Source: Nocardioides sp. T2.26MG-1
Lineage (GTDB): Bacteria > Actinomycetota > Actinomycetes > Propionibacteriales > Nocardioidaceae
NCBI RefSeq assembly: GCF_950101795.1
Contig: NZ_CATNLZ010000004.1
Coordinates: 1-64,000, forward strand
Length of the DNA stretch: 64,000 nucleotides
Direction of reading: 5' to 3'
Shown here: positions 16,465 through 25,033 of the stretch, one piece after another
Layout: the number at the start of each line of letters is the position of its first letter
Numbering within the stretch: position 1 is the first letter of the stretch
Notes under the pieces: generated by a model
The model's input: the letters and a program-made list of their open reading frames with translations, nothing else
What the model was told of the DNA's origin: nothing
Databases searched by the model: none
Translations under genes and position numbers: made by a program

Positions 16465-17607
16465 TCAGCGCAGCACCACGGGGACCCGCGCCCAGCCGCC
16501 GACGGGCGGCGTCTCGCGCACGGCCGGACGGTCCGGCGCGGGCTCGATCCAACTGGTCCGGGCGAGCAGCTCCTCGACGACGACCCGCAGCTCCATCAGG
16601 GTGAGGTCGCGACCCGGGCAGACGTGCGGGCCGATGCCGAAGACCAGGTTGGCGGCGGCGTGACCGGCCGGGTCGTACTCGTCGGGGTCGCCGAACACCA
16701 GCGGGTCGCGGTTGGCCGCGGTCCAGTTGAGCAGCACCCGGCCGCCCTCCGGGATCGTCTCGCCGCCCAGCTCCGCCTCGCGGGTCGCCACCCGGCGGTT
16801 GGCCACGAACGGGTCGTCGATGCGGAGGATCTCCTCGACCGCCGCCTCCACCGCGGCGCGGTCCCCTGCCTCGACCTGGGCGCGCACCACGCGCTGGACA
16901 GCGGGGTTGGTCGCGAGGAAGTGCACGATCACGCCCACCGAGGTGGCCAGGGAGCCAAGGTCGCCGGCGGTCCAGTTGCGCAGGATCGACACGACCTCCT
17001 CGTCCGTCAGCGGCCGGCCGTCCACGGTCTCGCCCAGCAGCTCGCCGGTGACGTCGGCGGCGGGCGCGTCCCGGCGCGCGTCGAGCAGGGTGTGGACCAT
17101 CCGGTCGAACCGCTCGGCCACCTCCGCGGTGCGGGCGCGGTCACCCGAGCGCGTAGCGGCGTGGTTGTCCTGCATCCAGGCGACCAGGTCGTCCTCGAGG
17201 TCGGGCCGCCAGCCCAACCAGGTCGACTGCGAGCGCACCGCGTACGGCACGCCGATCCCGCCGACGGTCTTCACCGTGGTGTCTCGCGGCAGAGCGTCGA
17301 CGATCGCGGCCGCATGCGCCCGGCACTGCGGCTCCTCGCGCGCGACCCGCCCGGGCGTCAGGTAGCGGTCGACGACGGCGCGGTACGCCGCGTGCTCGGC
17401 GCCGTCGAGGCTGTTGGGGATCGCCCGGCGGCTGCTCACGTCGCTGGAGTACGTCGCCGGGTCGGTCGCCGCCGCGACCACCTCCGCGTGCCTCAGCACC
17501 ACCCACGCGCCGTCCTCGTGCGCCACCGGGCACCGGCCCCGCTGCGCGTCGTACACCGTCCGCTGGTCCGCCACCTGACCGGTGTCGATCTCGACCGGCT
17601 CACCCAC
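16465..17607 (-). CDS. Cytochrome P450
   Basis: This 380-residue haem monooxygenase is slightly shorter than the usual 400. It has the I-helix motif WTAGDLGSLAT, the ExxR motif EEILR (about 258-262) and the haem-binding loop FGIGPHVCPG with the ligand cysteine at about 328. No ferredoxin or reductase gene is adjacent, so electrons must come from elsewhere, and the substrate is not predictable. The frame stays open far upstream through the regulator gene. I chose the GTG at 17607 because GGAAGG precedes it by 8 nt and homology starts there. A deleted second copy of its 5' part lies at 21960-22104. Confidence 0.9.
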   Translation of the reverse strand: MGEPVEIDTGQVADQRTVYDAQRGRCPVAHEDGAWVVLRHAEVVAAATDPATYSSDVSSRRAIPNSLDGAEHAAYRAVVDRYLTPGRVAREEPQCRAHAAAIVDALPRDTTVKTVGGIGVPYAVRSQSTWLGWRPDLEDDLVAWMQDNHAATRSGDRARTAEVAERFDRMVHTLLDARRDAPAADVTGELLGETVDGRPLTDEEVVSILRNWTAGDLGSLATSVGVIVHFLATNPAVQRVVRAQVEAGDRAAVEAAVEEILRIDDPFVANRRVATREAELGGETIPEGGRVLLNWTAANRDPLVFGDPDEYDPAGHAAANLVFGIGPHVCPGRDLTLMELRVVVEELLARTSWIEPAPDRPAVRETPPVGGWARVPVVLR

Positions 17608-17690
17608 CGTGCTGTCCTTCCGTCGACCGGCCGCCCACGCTAGCGCCGTCCGCGCACAGGAGCTGCGGCCGGCCGTCCGGCAGATCCGCG

Positions 17691-18365
17691 TCAGGGCTCG
17701 AAGCGGTAGCCCATGCCCGGCTCGGTCCGGACGTACCGCGGACGCGACGGCTCCGGCTCCAGCTTCCGGCGCAGCTGGGCGATGTAGAGCCGCAGGTTCC
17801 CGTGGGCTGTCTCGTAGCCCGGGCCCCAGACCTCGACGAGGAGCTGGCGTTGACTGATGAGCTTCCCGGGATGCCGCACGAGCACCTCGAGCAGGTGCCA
17901 CTCGGTGGGGGTCAGCCGGACCTCCTCGCCACGGACCGTCACCCGGGTGGCGGCCAGGTCCACGACCGCGTCGCCGAACGTCACGACCGGGGTCGAGTCG
18001 GCCGGGCTGTTGCGCCGCAGCATCGCCCGGAGCCGGGCCATCAGCTCGTCCATCCCGAACGGCTTCGTGACGTAGTCGTCGGCACCGGCGTCGAGCGCGT
18101 CCACCTTGTCGGCGCTGTCGCTGCGACCCGACAGCACGAGAATCGGCACCGAGGCCCACCCCCGGAGCCCGGCGATCACCTCGACACCGTCGAGGTCGGG
18201 GAGCCCGAGGTCGAGGATGACCACGTCCGGGAGCGCTGCGGCCGCGAGCTGGAGCGCCTCGCCCCCGTCCCCGGCGGTCACCACCTCGTAGCCACGCGCG
18301 CGCAGGTTGATCGAGAGCGCTCGGAGGATCTGCGGCTCGTCGTCGACCACCAGGACCGTGCTCAC
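17691..18365 (-). CDS. KdpE-like response regulator (OmpR/PhoB family)
   Basis: The 224-residue protein has a receiver domain with acidic pocket D8/D9, phospho-acceptor D52 (VVILDLGLPD) and K101 (YVTKPF). A C-terminal winged helix follows, with LTPTEWHLLEVLVRHPGK and the RR-DNA motif RLYIAQLRRKLE. It is closest in style to KdpE, which controls potassium uptake. Its GTG start overlaps the kinase stop (GTGA). No kdpFABC genes are nearby; instead a KimA/APC-type transporter sits on the other side of the operon, with 11-bp-spaced direct repeats in its promoter region as candidate binding sites. Confidence 0.9.
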   Translation of the reverse strand: MSTVLVVDDEPQILRALSINLRARGYEVVTAGDGGEALQLAAAALPDVVILDLGLPDLDGVEVIAGLRGWASVPILVLSGRSDSADKVDALDAGADDYVTKPFGMDELMARLRAMLRRNSPADSTPVVTFGDAVVDLAATRVTVRGEEVRLTPTEWHLLEVLVRHPGKLISQRQLLVEVWGPGYETAHGNLRLYIAQLRRKLEPEPSRPRYVRTEPGMGYRFEP

Positions 18366-19486
18366 CCCCTCACCCCAGCGCGCGGCGCCGCCGGCTCGGT
18401 CGGCTCGGTCGGCAGCGAGACGACGACCGTCAGACCGCCGCCGGACGTCTCCTCCATCGCCAGCTCACCACCCATGGCATCGACCAGGCCGCGGGACAGG
18501 GCGAGGCCCAGCCCGAGGCCCGCCGGGCCGGAGTCGCCGAGGCGCTGGAAGGGCACGAACACCCGGTCGCGGTCAGCCAGCGGGATCCCCGGACCATGAT
18601 CGACGACACGCAGCTCCAAGCGGTCGTCATGGACGACCGCCGTGAGCAGTGGCGGGTCCGGCGCATAGCGCTGCGCGTTGGCCACCAGGTTGGCGATCAC
18701 GCGTTCCAGCAGGCCGGGGTCGACGATGACCTCGGGCAGCTCCTCAGGGAGGTCCAGGATGACGGCGCGGGGCACCACGCCCAGGTCGTCGAGGGCCCGA
18801 GTGACCACGTCGTCGAGCGGCACCGATCGGGTTCGGACCGGCAGCGCTCCGGTCTGCAGCCGACTGAGATCGAGGAGGTCGTCGATCAGCGCCCCGAGCC
18901 GGTCGAGCGCGTCGTCGGCGGTCTCGAGGAGCTCACGGCGGTCGCGCTCGTCGAGGGTGACCTCGCGGCTGCGGAGGCCGGAGACCACGGCCTTCGCGGT
19001 CGCCAAGGGGGTGCGCAGGTCGTGGCCGACGGCGGCGAGGAGTGCCGTGCGCAGCCGGTTGCCGGCCTCAAGCTCCGCCGCCTCGCGCACGGCGGACGCT
19101 CGCCTGGCGGCGATGTCGACGACCCAGCTGACCATCGCGGCCACCAGTGCGAAGACCAGCACCGAGACGATGTCGCTCGCCTCATGGATGCGAAACGTGT
19201 GGTACGGCGCCGTGAAGAAGAAGTTCAGCAGTCCCGAGCACAACACGCTGGCGAGCAGCGCCGGCCCGAGGCCGCCGACCAGGGCGGTGGTGACCACGAG
19301 CAGCAGGAAGAGCAGCGCCTCACTGGCGAGGTCGAGGTTGTCCCGCACCGGCACCAGCAACGCGAGCAACCCAGCCGCACCGAGGATCGCCAGCACGTAT
19401 CCGGACGCCCGCCGCTCGGCGCTCAGGCTCCCGCGGACCATCGCTCCTCCAGACGTGTCGGCGCCCGTGAGCGCATGCCCGACCAT
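18362..19486 (-). CDS. Short KdpD-like sensor histidine kinase (DUF4118 + HisKA + HATPase)
   Basis: A 374-residue membrane kinase. About four hydrophobic helices (30-125) match the DUF4118 membrane domain, including the KdpD-style segment LLNFFFTAPYHTFRI. The phospho-acceptor is H155 in AAVGHDLRTPLA, and the ATP-binding boxes are NLVANAQRYA, VDHGPGIP and GLGLGLALSRGLV. Full-length KdpD has a further ~380 N-terminal residues (KdpD and USP domains) that bind nucleotides; they are absent here, so sensing must be through the membrane or cytoplasmic part. An internal ATG at 19441 is an alternative start. It forms an operon with the regulator and probably the 107-residue membrane protein. Confidence 0.9.
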   Translation of the reverse strand: MVGHALTGADTSGGAMVRGSLSAERRASGYVLAILGAAGLLALLVPVRDNLDLASEALLFLLLVVTTALVGGLGPALLASVLCSGLLNFFFTAPYHTFRIHEASDIVSVLVFALVAAMVSWVVDIAARRASAVREAAELEAGNRLRTALLAAVGHDLRTPLATAKAVVSGLRSREVTLDERDRRELLETADDALDRLGALIDDLLDLSRLQTGALPVRTRSVPLDDVVTRALDDLGVVPRAVILDLPEELPEVIVDPGLLERVIANLVANAQRYAPDPPLLTAVVHDDRLELRVVDHGPGIPLADRDRVFVPFQRLGDSGPAGLGLGLALSRGLVDAMGGELAMEETSGGGLTVVVSLPTEPTEPAAPRAGVRG

Positions 19487-19510
19487 TGTGCTCCCGGGCG
19501 GCCCGCCGAC

Positions 19511-19834
19511 TCAGCCGGCCTCACCGAGTCGGCGGGTGACGGAGGCCGCCGTGACGAAGACCGCCAGTCGCAGCAGGTCGGGGCGCGCCAGTGTCAGCAG
19601 GCCGAGCGTGTTGACCGCGAACCCGGTCGCGAAGGCCCACCCCGCCAGGCCCAGGAGCAGCGCGTGCGGGCCATCCAACGGGGCCGCGAGCACGCCCGTC
19701 GCGAGCAGCAGCAGGGCGACGCCGTGCGCGCTCGGGAGACCGCCCACGACGACGGCCCCCGTCACCAGGAACAGCAGGCCCGCCCCGATGCCGAACCGCA
19801 CACCCACCTGGTCGATCATCGCGCGCTGAGCCAT
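19511..19834 (-). CDS. Small membrane protein upstream of the KdpDE-like pair
   Basis: This 107-residue protein is mostly hydrophobic, with four likely membrane helices (about 13-31, 36-51, 55-75, 80-97) joined by very short loops. I recognise no family. It ends 24 bp before the kinase start on the same strand and would be the first gene of the sensor operon, facing the transporter at 19986 across a 151-bp divergent region. It may be an accessory of the sensor or of the transporter. Confidence 0.65.
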   Translation of the reverse strand: MAQRAMIDQVGVRFGIGAGLLFLVTGAVVVGGLPSAHGVALLLLATGVLAAPLDGPHALLLGLAGWAFATGFAVNTLGLLTLARPDLLRLAVFVTAASVTRRLGEAG

Positions 19835-19874
19835 GGCGCCAAGTCAAGACCGGACCGGACGAGGACCGGCCGCT

Positions 19875-19954
19875 CCTGACACGATCCTGACGCCCGGGCA
19901 CCCGATCCTTGCGCAGGCCTGACGCCGCGGACCGCGTGTTAGGGAGTCGTTAGG
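19875..19954. promoter_or_regulatory. Direct-repeat operator region between sensor operon and transporter
   Basis: CCTGAC occurs at 19875-19880, 19886-19891 (exactly 11 bp later) and 19918-19923 (32 bp further). GTTAGG occurs at 19938-19943 and 19949-19954, again 11 bp apart. Tandem 6-bp half-sites with an 11-bp period are the usual binding pattern of OmpR/PhoB-type regulators such as the one encoded at 17691-18365. Binding is inferred. Confidence 0.5.
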
Positions 19955-19985
19955 CCGGGCCCGGACCGGCACACCCGCGGGTTGG

Positions 19986-21950
19986 ATGGGAGAAGTGAGC
20001 CTCGACCTCGAGCCTGCGGAGGCACCCCTTGGGCGCGTCCGGGAGTGGCTGTTCCACCGACCCGACGACGCCGCGCAACACGTCGGCCCGCACGCCACCC
20101 AGCCCGCCGGCGACGCACCGCAGCCCTGGTGGAAGGTCATGTGCCTGACCGGCGTGGACTACTTCTCCACGCTGGGCTACCAGCCCGGCATCGCCTTCCT
20201 CGCAGCGGGTCTGCTGAGCCCGCTGGCCACGATCATCCTGGTGCTGCTCACGCTCTTCGGCGCACTCCCGATCTATCGGCGGGTGGCGGCGGAGAGCCCG
20301 CACGGCCAGGGCTCCATCGCCATGCTCGAGCGCCTGCTCCCGTTCTGGCGCGGCAAGATCTTCGTGCTCGTCCTCCTGGGGTTCGCGCTCACGGACTTCA
20401 TCATCACCATCACGCTCTCGGCCGCCGACGCGAGCGCTCACCTGGTCGAGAACCCCCACGTCCCCAGCCTCCTGCACGGCCAGGAGCTCTGGATCACGCT
20501 CGGACTGGTGGCGCTGCTCGGCGCCGTCTTCCTCAAGGGATTCACCGAGGCGATCGGCGTCGCCGTCACCCTCGTGATCACGTACCTGGCGCTCAACGCC
20601 GTCGTGATCGCGGTGTCCGCGGCGCATGTGCTGGAGGACGGCCGCCTGGTCACCGACTGGACCACGGCGCTGACGGCCGAGCACGGCAACGTCGCTCTCA
20701 TGGTCGCGGTCTCGCTCACGCTCTTCCCCAAGCTGGCGCTGGGCATGTCGGGATTCGAGACCGGTGTGGCGGTGATGAGCCACGTGCAGGGCGGCCCTGA
20801 CGACGACGCCGAGCACCCCACCGGCAGGATCCGCAACACCAAGCGGCTGCTGACGGTGGCGGCGTGCATCATGAGCGTCTACCTGATCAGCTCCAGCCTG
20901 GTCACGACCCTCCTGATCCCGGCGCCCGAGTTCGAGGAGGGCGGCAGCGCCAATGGCAGGGCGTTGGCCTATCTGGCCCACCTCTACCTCGGGAACGTGT
21001 TCGGGACGGCGTACGACGTCTCGACCATCCTGATCCTCTGGTTCGCGGGTGCGTCCGCGATGGCCGGCATGCTGAACCTCATCCCCCGTTACCTGCCCCG
21101 CTACGGCATGTCACCGGAGTGGGCCGGCGCGGTGCGCCCCCTGGTGCTGGTCCTCACCGGCACGGCGTTCCTCATCACCTGGATCTTCGACGCCGACGTG
21201 GACGCCCAGGGTGGCGCGTACGCGACCGGCGTCCTCGTGCTCATGACCTCGGCGGCCGTGGCGGTCACCCTGGCGGCCCGCAGGGCCGGGCAGCGGAAGC
21301 TCACCGTCGCGTTCTCCCTGATCGGCCTGGTCCTCACGTACACGACGCTGGACAACGTGCGTGAACGCCCCGACGGCATCAAGATCGGCGCCTGCTTCAT
21401 CGCCGCGATCCTGCTGGTGTCGCTGCTGTCCCGAGTCGCGCGGGCCTTCGAGCTGCGGACCACGGAGATCTCGTACGACGCGCGCGCCGACTCCTTCCTG
21501 CGCGACTGCGCCCGCCGCTCGATCCGGCTGGTCGCCAACGAGCCCGGCTCCCGCCACCACGAGGACTACCAGGGGAAGATCCAGCAGGTCATCGACGACC
21601 ACGACCTGCCGAACGCCGGCGACATCATCTTCATCGAGGTCAGCGTCGGGGACTACTCCGACTTCGAGAGCCGCATCGACGTCCGGGGGGAGATCCGCCA
21701 CGACCACTACCGGGTGCTGACCGTGACCGGCGCTTCGGTACCCAACACGCTGGCATCGCTCCTGCTCGACATCCGCGACCGCACCGGCGTGCGCCCCCAC
21801 ATCTACTTCGAGTGGACCGAGGGCAACCCGGTCGCGCACCTGCTCCGCTTCCTGCTCTTCGGCGCGGGCGAAGTCGCCCCGACGACCCGAGAGGTGCTCC
21901 GTCGGGCCGAGCCGGAACGCCTCCGGCGTCCCCACATCCACGCCGGCTGA
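19986..21950 (+). CDS. KimA/YdaO-like APC-superfamily transporter (probable K+ uptake)
   Basis: A 654-residue protein: a hydrophilic N-terminus (1-45), about 12 membrane helices (50-490) and a 160-residue soluble C-terminal domain. The first helix region [20 protein letters not shown] and [16 protein letters not shown] resemble KimA, a high-affinity potassium/proton symporter of the APC superfamily. The soluble tail ([16 protein letters not shown] onward) is in the place where KimA has a regulatory domain. Amino-acid transport is the alternative annotation. A KdpDE-like sensor pair is encoded divergently, which favours potassium. The ATG at 19986 lacks a good ribosome site; a GTG at 19995 is possible. 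Confidence 0.8.
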   Translation: MGEVSLDLEPAEAPLGRVREWLFHRPDDAAQHVGPHATQPAGDAPQPWWKVMCLTGVDYFSTLGYQPGIAFLAAGLLSPLATIILVLLTLFGALPIYRRVAAESPHGQGSIAMLERLLPFWRGKIFVLVLLGFALTDFIITITLSAADASAHLVENPHVPSLLHGQELWITLGLVALLGAVFLKGFTEAIGVAVTLVITYLALNAVVIAVSAAHVLEDGRLVTDWTTALTAEHGNVALMVAVSLTLFPKLALGMSGFETGVAVMSHVQGGPDDDAEHPTGRIRNTKRLLTVAACIMSVYLISSSLVTTLLIPAPEFEEGGSANGRALAYLAHLYLGNVFGTAYDVSTILILWFAGASAMAGMLNLIPRYLPRYGMSPEWAGAVRPLVLVLTGTAFLITWIFDADVDAQGGAYATGVLVLMTSAAVAVTLAARRAGQRKLTVAFSLIGLVLTYTTLDNVRERPDGIKIGACFIAAILLVSLLSRVARAFELRTTEISYDARADSFLRDCARRSIRLVANEPGSRHHEDYQGKIQQVIDDHDLPNAGDIIFIEVSVGDYSDFESRIDVRGEIRHDHYRVLTVTGASVPNTLASLLLDIRDRTGVRPHIYFEWTEGNPVAHLLRFLLFGAGEVAPTTREVLRRAEPERLRRPHIHAG

Positions 21951-21959
21951 GCATCGTCG

Positions 21960-22104
21960 GCGGCGTGGTTGTCCTGCATCCAGTCGAGCGCACGGCGTAC
22001 GGCACTGCGGCTCCTCGCGCGCGACCCGCTCGGGCGTCAGGTAGCGGGCGACGACGGCTCACCCACCGTGCTGTCCTTCCGTCGACCGGCCGCCCACGCT
22101 AGCG
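21960..22104 (-). pseudogene. Internally deleted second copy of the P450 5' region
   Basis: Four consecutive blocks match, in order and orientation, parts of the P450 gene and its leader. 21960-21983 equals 17156-17179 (24/24). 21986-22005 equals 17231-17250 (19/20). 22001-22058 equals about 17322-17379 with two mismatches. 22055-22104 equals 17596-17645 (50/50), which includes the GTG start and ribosome-binding site. The junctions fall in short shared words (CGGCAC, CGGC). The remnant cannot encode a functional P450. The intact gene and this fragment flank the sensor/transporter cassette as direct repeats, which points to a duplication or insertion history. Confidence 0.85.
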
Positions 22105-22176
22105 GCGCCCACCGCGGCGACCGCCGCTCCCGGGGTCGCCCGCGGCCGGCGGGCGGGCTGCTCGAGTGGCTCGCGC

Positions 22177-23436
22177 TCAGGTGGCCGCGAGCCAGGCCAG
22201 GGCCCCGACGACCAGCGCCCGCGTGCCGGTGTCGAGCGTCGGCTGGATGACGGGGGCGAAGGCAGCGGAGTGGTTGACCGGCACGTCCTGCGCCACCCGG
22301 CCCGCCTCCTGCGCGGCCCGATAGGCGTCGGGGTCGCTGCCACCGATGCCCCAGTAGGTGTACGGCGCGCCGAGCGCGCGGGGCAGGTCGCTGAAGTCCT
22401 CGCTCGCACTCTGCCGGGGCAGCTCGCCCGCGCGTTCACCGAAGAAGTCCGCGAAGGCGGCTGCCACCCGCTCGGTCGCGTCGGGGTCGTTGTCGGTGAG
22501 GGGGTAGCGGTCGTACATCTCGAACTCGGGCTCCGCGGGCGACCCCGAGGCCGCGCACTCGGCACGCACGATGCGCTCGATGGCCTCCAGCACGCGCGAG
22601 CGGGTCTGGTCGTCGTAGGTGCGCACGTTGATCTGGAGCACCGCGTGGTCCGGGATGACGTTGCTCTTAGCACCGGCCTGGATGCTGCCCACGGTGAGGA
22701 CCGCGGTGTCGCCGGGCGCGACCTCGCGGGCGACGACGGTCTGCAGGCGCACCACGATCATCGAGGCGAGCACCACCGGGTCGACCGCCGCCTGCGGCAT
22801 CGAGCCGTGGGCGCCGCGGCCGTGGACGGTGACCCGCATGCTGTCAGCGGCCGACAGCGTCGGCCCGGAACGGGTGCCGACGGTCCCGGCCGGCATCGGC
22901 AGGACGTGCTGGGCCATCGCGACATCGATGCTGCCCACGATCTCCGCGAGGCCGTCCTCGACCATGCCGCGGGCGCCGTCGGCGCTCTCCTCGGCCGGCT
23001 GGAAGAGCGCGACGAGCGTGCCGGCCCAGCGGTCGGGCGCGCCGGCGAGCAGTGCGGCCGCGCCGAGCAGGCAGGTCACGTGCACGTCGTGGCCGCAGGC
23101 GTGCATCACCGGCGAGCCGTCCTCGGCGACCTCGGTGCTTGCGTAGGAGAGCCCGGTGTCCTCGCGCACCGGGAGCGCGTCCATGTCGGCGCGGAGCAGC
23201 ACGGTGGGGCCGACGCCGTTGCGCACGACACCGACGACTCCGGTGCCGCCCACCCCCTCGTGCACCTCACCGCCCATCTCGCGCAGGCGGGCAGCGATGA
23301 CGGCGGCGGTCCTGCGCTCCTGGTGCGGGAGCTCAGGGTGGGCGTGCAGGTCGCGGTAGAGCTCGTCCTGCCAGTGCCGGACGTGGTCGAGGCCCGACAG
23401 GACCGCAGTCGTGGTGCCGATCACCCCCACCATCAT
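22177..23436 (-). CDS. M20 family amidohydrolase / N-acyl-amino-acid hydrolase
   Basis: The 419-residue enzyme has an N-terminal RDLHAHPELPHQE segment, metal-site motifs ADMDALPV and HACGHDVHV, the acid pair PAEE and a dimerisation domain starting GRGAHGSMP. These are features of the M20D group (hippurate hydrolase, IAA-amino-acid hydrolase types), which remove acyl groups from amino acids using two metal ions. The substrate is not determined. Its ATG overlaps the stop of the TRIC-channel gene (ATGA), so it is the second gene of a two-gene operon. Confidence 0.9.
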   Translation of the reverse strand: MMVGVIGTTTAVLSGLDHVRHWQDELYRDLHAHPELPHQERRTAAVIAARLREMGGEVHEGVGGTGVVGVVRNGVGPTVLLRADMDALPVREDTGLSYASTEVAEDGSPVMHACGHDVHVTCLLGAAALLAGAPDRWAGTLVALFQPAEESADGARGMVEDGLAEIVGSIDVAMAQHVLPMPAGTVGTRSGPTLSAADSMRVTVHGRGAHGSMPQAAVDPVVLASMIVVRLQTVVAREVAPGDTAVLTVGSIQAGAKSNVIPDHAVLQINVRTYDDQTRSRVLEAIERIVRAECAASGSPAEPEFEMYDRYPLTDNDPDATERVAAAFADFFGERAGELPRQSASEDFSDLPRALGAPYTYWGIGGSDPDAYRAAQEAGRVAQDVPVNHSAAFAPVIQPTLDTGTRALVVGALAWLAAT

Positions 23437-24050
23437 GCTCCATGCTCGGCGCCGGGTGGAGCCGGCGCGTCGATGCGGAAGCGGACGCCGACCATGCGGA
23501 TCGCGAAGCAGACGAGCGCGCCCAGGACCGCGGCCGGGAGGTCGGCGACGCCGGCCCGGTCGGCACCGACCACCAGGAGTGCCCCCGCCAGCGCCGGGAT
23601 GGCGTACAGACCACTGCTCAGCACCGCCGGCACCTCGCGGATGAGCACGTCGCGCAGCGTCCCTCCGCCCACCGCGGTGATCCCGCCGAGGATCACGGCC
23701 TGCATGAACCCGACCCCGACGTCGAGGCCCTTGAGCGCGCCGCTCACCGCGAACAGGCTCAGTCCTGCCGCGTCTAGCACCAGGATCGGTCCCGCGAGCC
23801 GGTCCAGGCGGCGCCCGAAGACGAAGGCAACCAGGCTGCCGACCGCCGCCACCGTCAGGTAGCGCCAGTCGTCGAACGTCGCCGGCGGCAGCGCGTCGAC
23901 GAGGATGTCGCGCACCATCCCACCACCGAGGGCGGTGAACATCCCGAGCGTGACCACACCGACGATGTCGAGGCGGGCAACCCGAACGGCCGTCAGCGCA
24001 CCGTTGAGCGCGAACGCGAACGTGCCTGTCAGGTCGAGCGCGAGGAACAT
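23433..24050 (-). CDS. TRIC-type cation channel family protein (YicG-like)
   Basis: The 205-residue membrane protein has two inverted three-helix repeats, each with a glycine-rich kink: FTALGGGMVRDIL (about 35-48) and GITAVGGGTLRDVL (about 122-135), plus a seventh helix. This is the trimeric intracellular cation channel family (formerly UPF0126), which conducts K+ or Na+. The ATG at 24050 has no clear ribosome site; GTG codons at 24068 and 24074 in the same frame are alternatives. Its stop overlaps the start of the M20 gene. A third potassium-related function in this window, though co-regulation is not evident. Confidence 0.85.
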   Translation of the reverse strand: MFLALDLTGTFAFALNGALTAVRVARLDIVGVVTLGMFTALGGGMVRDILVDALPPATFDDWRYLTVAAVGSLVAFVFGRRLDRLAGPILVLDAAGLSLFAVSGALKGLDVGVGFMQAVILGGITAVGGGTLRDVLIREVPAVLSSGLYAIPALAGALLVVGADRAGVADLPAAVLGALVCFAIRMVGVRFRIDAPAPPGAEHGA

Positions 24051-24190
24051 CGGCGAGGAGGTGTCCACGGGCACCTGTCTACCCCAGCCCCGCTCTCGCC
24101 AGGGCGTGCGGAACCACGAGTCGCCGTGGCTGCACCCGCGCCGCGGAATGCTCCGCGGGCGGTCGCCGGCCGGCCTCCCCCACCCGCTCG

Positions 24191-24231
24191 AAGGGCCGGT
24201 CCCCAGCGCTGTGCGCTCGGGACCGGCCCTT
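24191..24231 (-). terminator. Terminator downstream of tRNA-Ala
   Basis: A perfect 13-bp stem AAGGGCCGGTCCC/GGGACCGGCCCTT (24191-24203 with 24219-24231) starts 9 bp past the tRNA 3' end. It has a 15-nt loop and no strong U tract. It sits between the tRNA and the TRIC gene. Confidence 0.75.
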
Positions 24232-24239
24232 CTCTCGTG

Positions 24240-24312
24240 TGGAGCTGAGGGGACTCGAACCCCTGACCCTCTGCATGCCATGCAGATGCGCTACCAGCTG
24301 CGCCACAGCCCC
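24240..24312 (-). tRNA. tRNA-Ala (anticodon GGC)
   Basis: The 73-nt cloverleaf has acceptor arms GGGGCTG/CAGCTCC containing the G3-U70 wobble that marks alanine tRNAs. Also visible are D arm GCGC...GCGC with TGGTAG, anticodon stem TCTGC/GCAGA with loop ATGGCAT (anticodon GGC), T arm AGGGG/CCCCT with TTCGAGT, and discriminator A. CCA is not encoded. A terminator follows. Confidence 0.97.
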
Positions 24313-24398
24313 ATTGCTTTCCCCGACCAGCAGGGAGACAACTCGCGGAATACTAGCCAACCGGTCCGGTCGATGCGAAATCGACCCCCCGGTCGCGG

Positions 24399-25025
24399 CT
24401 ATCTCGGCTGCTCGACCACCCGGTTGTAGACCACCAGCCGCATGGGTCCCCCGAGGACAGCCTGGTCGAGGACCGCCCAGCCGCAGTTGTCCATGCCGTG
24501 CAGCGCGGCCCGCTCGGGGACCGGCCAGCCCAGCAGCACCGCGACCGAGTCGCGGATCGCGGCCCCGTGGGACACCGCGACCGCGAGGCCGCCGGGGGCG
24601 ATCGAGGCCATCAGCTCCCCGAGCGCGGCGGTCATCCGGCCGGCGACCTCGACCGCGGTCTCGCCGCCGGGCACCACGTCGTAGTCGCCGGTGCGGAAGG
24701 TCGCGAACTCCTCGGGCGCGACCGCGGCGTACTCCTCGTGGGTCAGGCCCTGGCGCCCGGCGAGGTAGTACTCACGCAGTCGCGCGTCGTAGACCGGGTC
24801 GAGCCCGGCCTCCTTCGCGACGTAGGCCGCGGTCTGCCGGGCGCGGGCGCTGTCGGAGGACCAGAGCGCGGCCGGCGCCATCGCCGCGATCACCGGGGCG
24901 ACCGCGGCGGCCTGGCGGTGGCCGGTCTCGTCGAGCTCCGACTCGAGCTGCCCCTGGACGCGGCGTACGGCGTTCCAGGCGGTCTGCCCGTGCCGGAGCA
25001 GCACCAGGCGGCGCGCGTCGCTCAC
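24399..25025 (-). CDS. Histidine phosphatase superfamily protein (phosphoglycerate-mutase-like)
   Basis: The 208-residue enzyme starts VSDARRLVLLRHGQTAWN, carrying the RHG catalytic signature. The second catalytic His is in VAVSHGAAI near residue 150 and the acid is in GGET. It would hydrolyse phosphate esters by a phosphohistidine intermediate; the substrate is unknown. The frame extends 24 codons upstream into rsfS, but the GTG at 25025 fits the family's start. It follows rsfS by 8 bp. The order nadD-rsfS-this gene is conserved in actinobacteria, where leuS often follows; here about 20 kb intervene. Confidence 0.9.
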   Translation of the reverse strand: MSDARRLVLLRHGQTAWNAVRRVQGQLESELDETGHRQAAAVAPVIAAMAPAALWSSDSARARQTAAYVAKEAGLDPVYDARLREYYLAGRQGLTHEEYAAVAPEEFATFRTGDYDVVPGGETAVEVAGRMTAALGELMASIAPGGLAVAVSHGAAIRDSVAVLLGWPVPERAALHGMDNCGWAVLDQAVLGGPMRLVVYNRVVEQPR

Positions 25026-25033
25026 GGGACCGC

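Noticed and set aside
24240..24312. tRNA-Ala as the attachment site of an integrated element
   Set aside because: No integrase gene and no second copy of the tRNA 3' end were found in the window.
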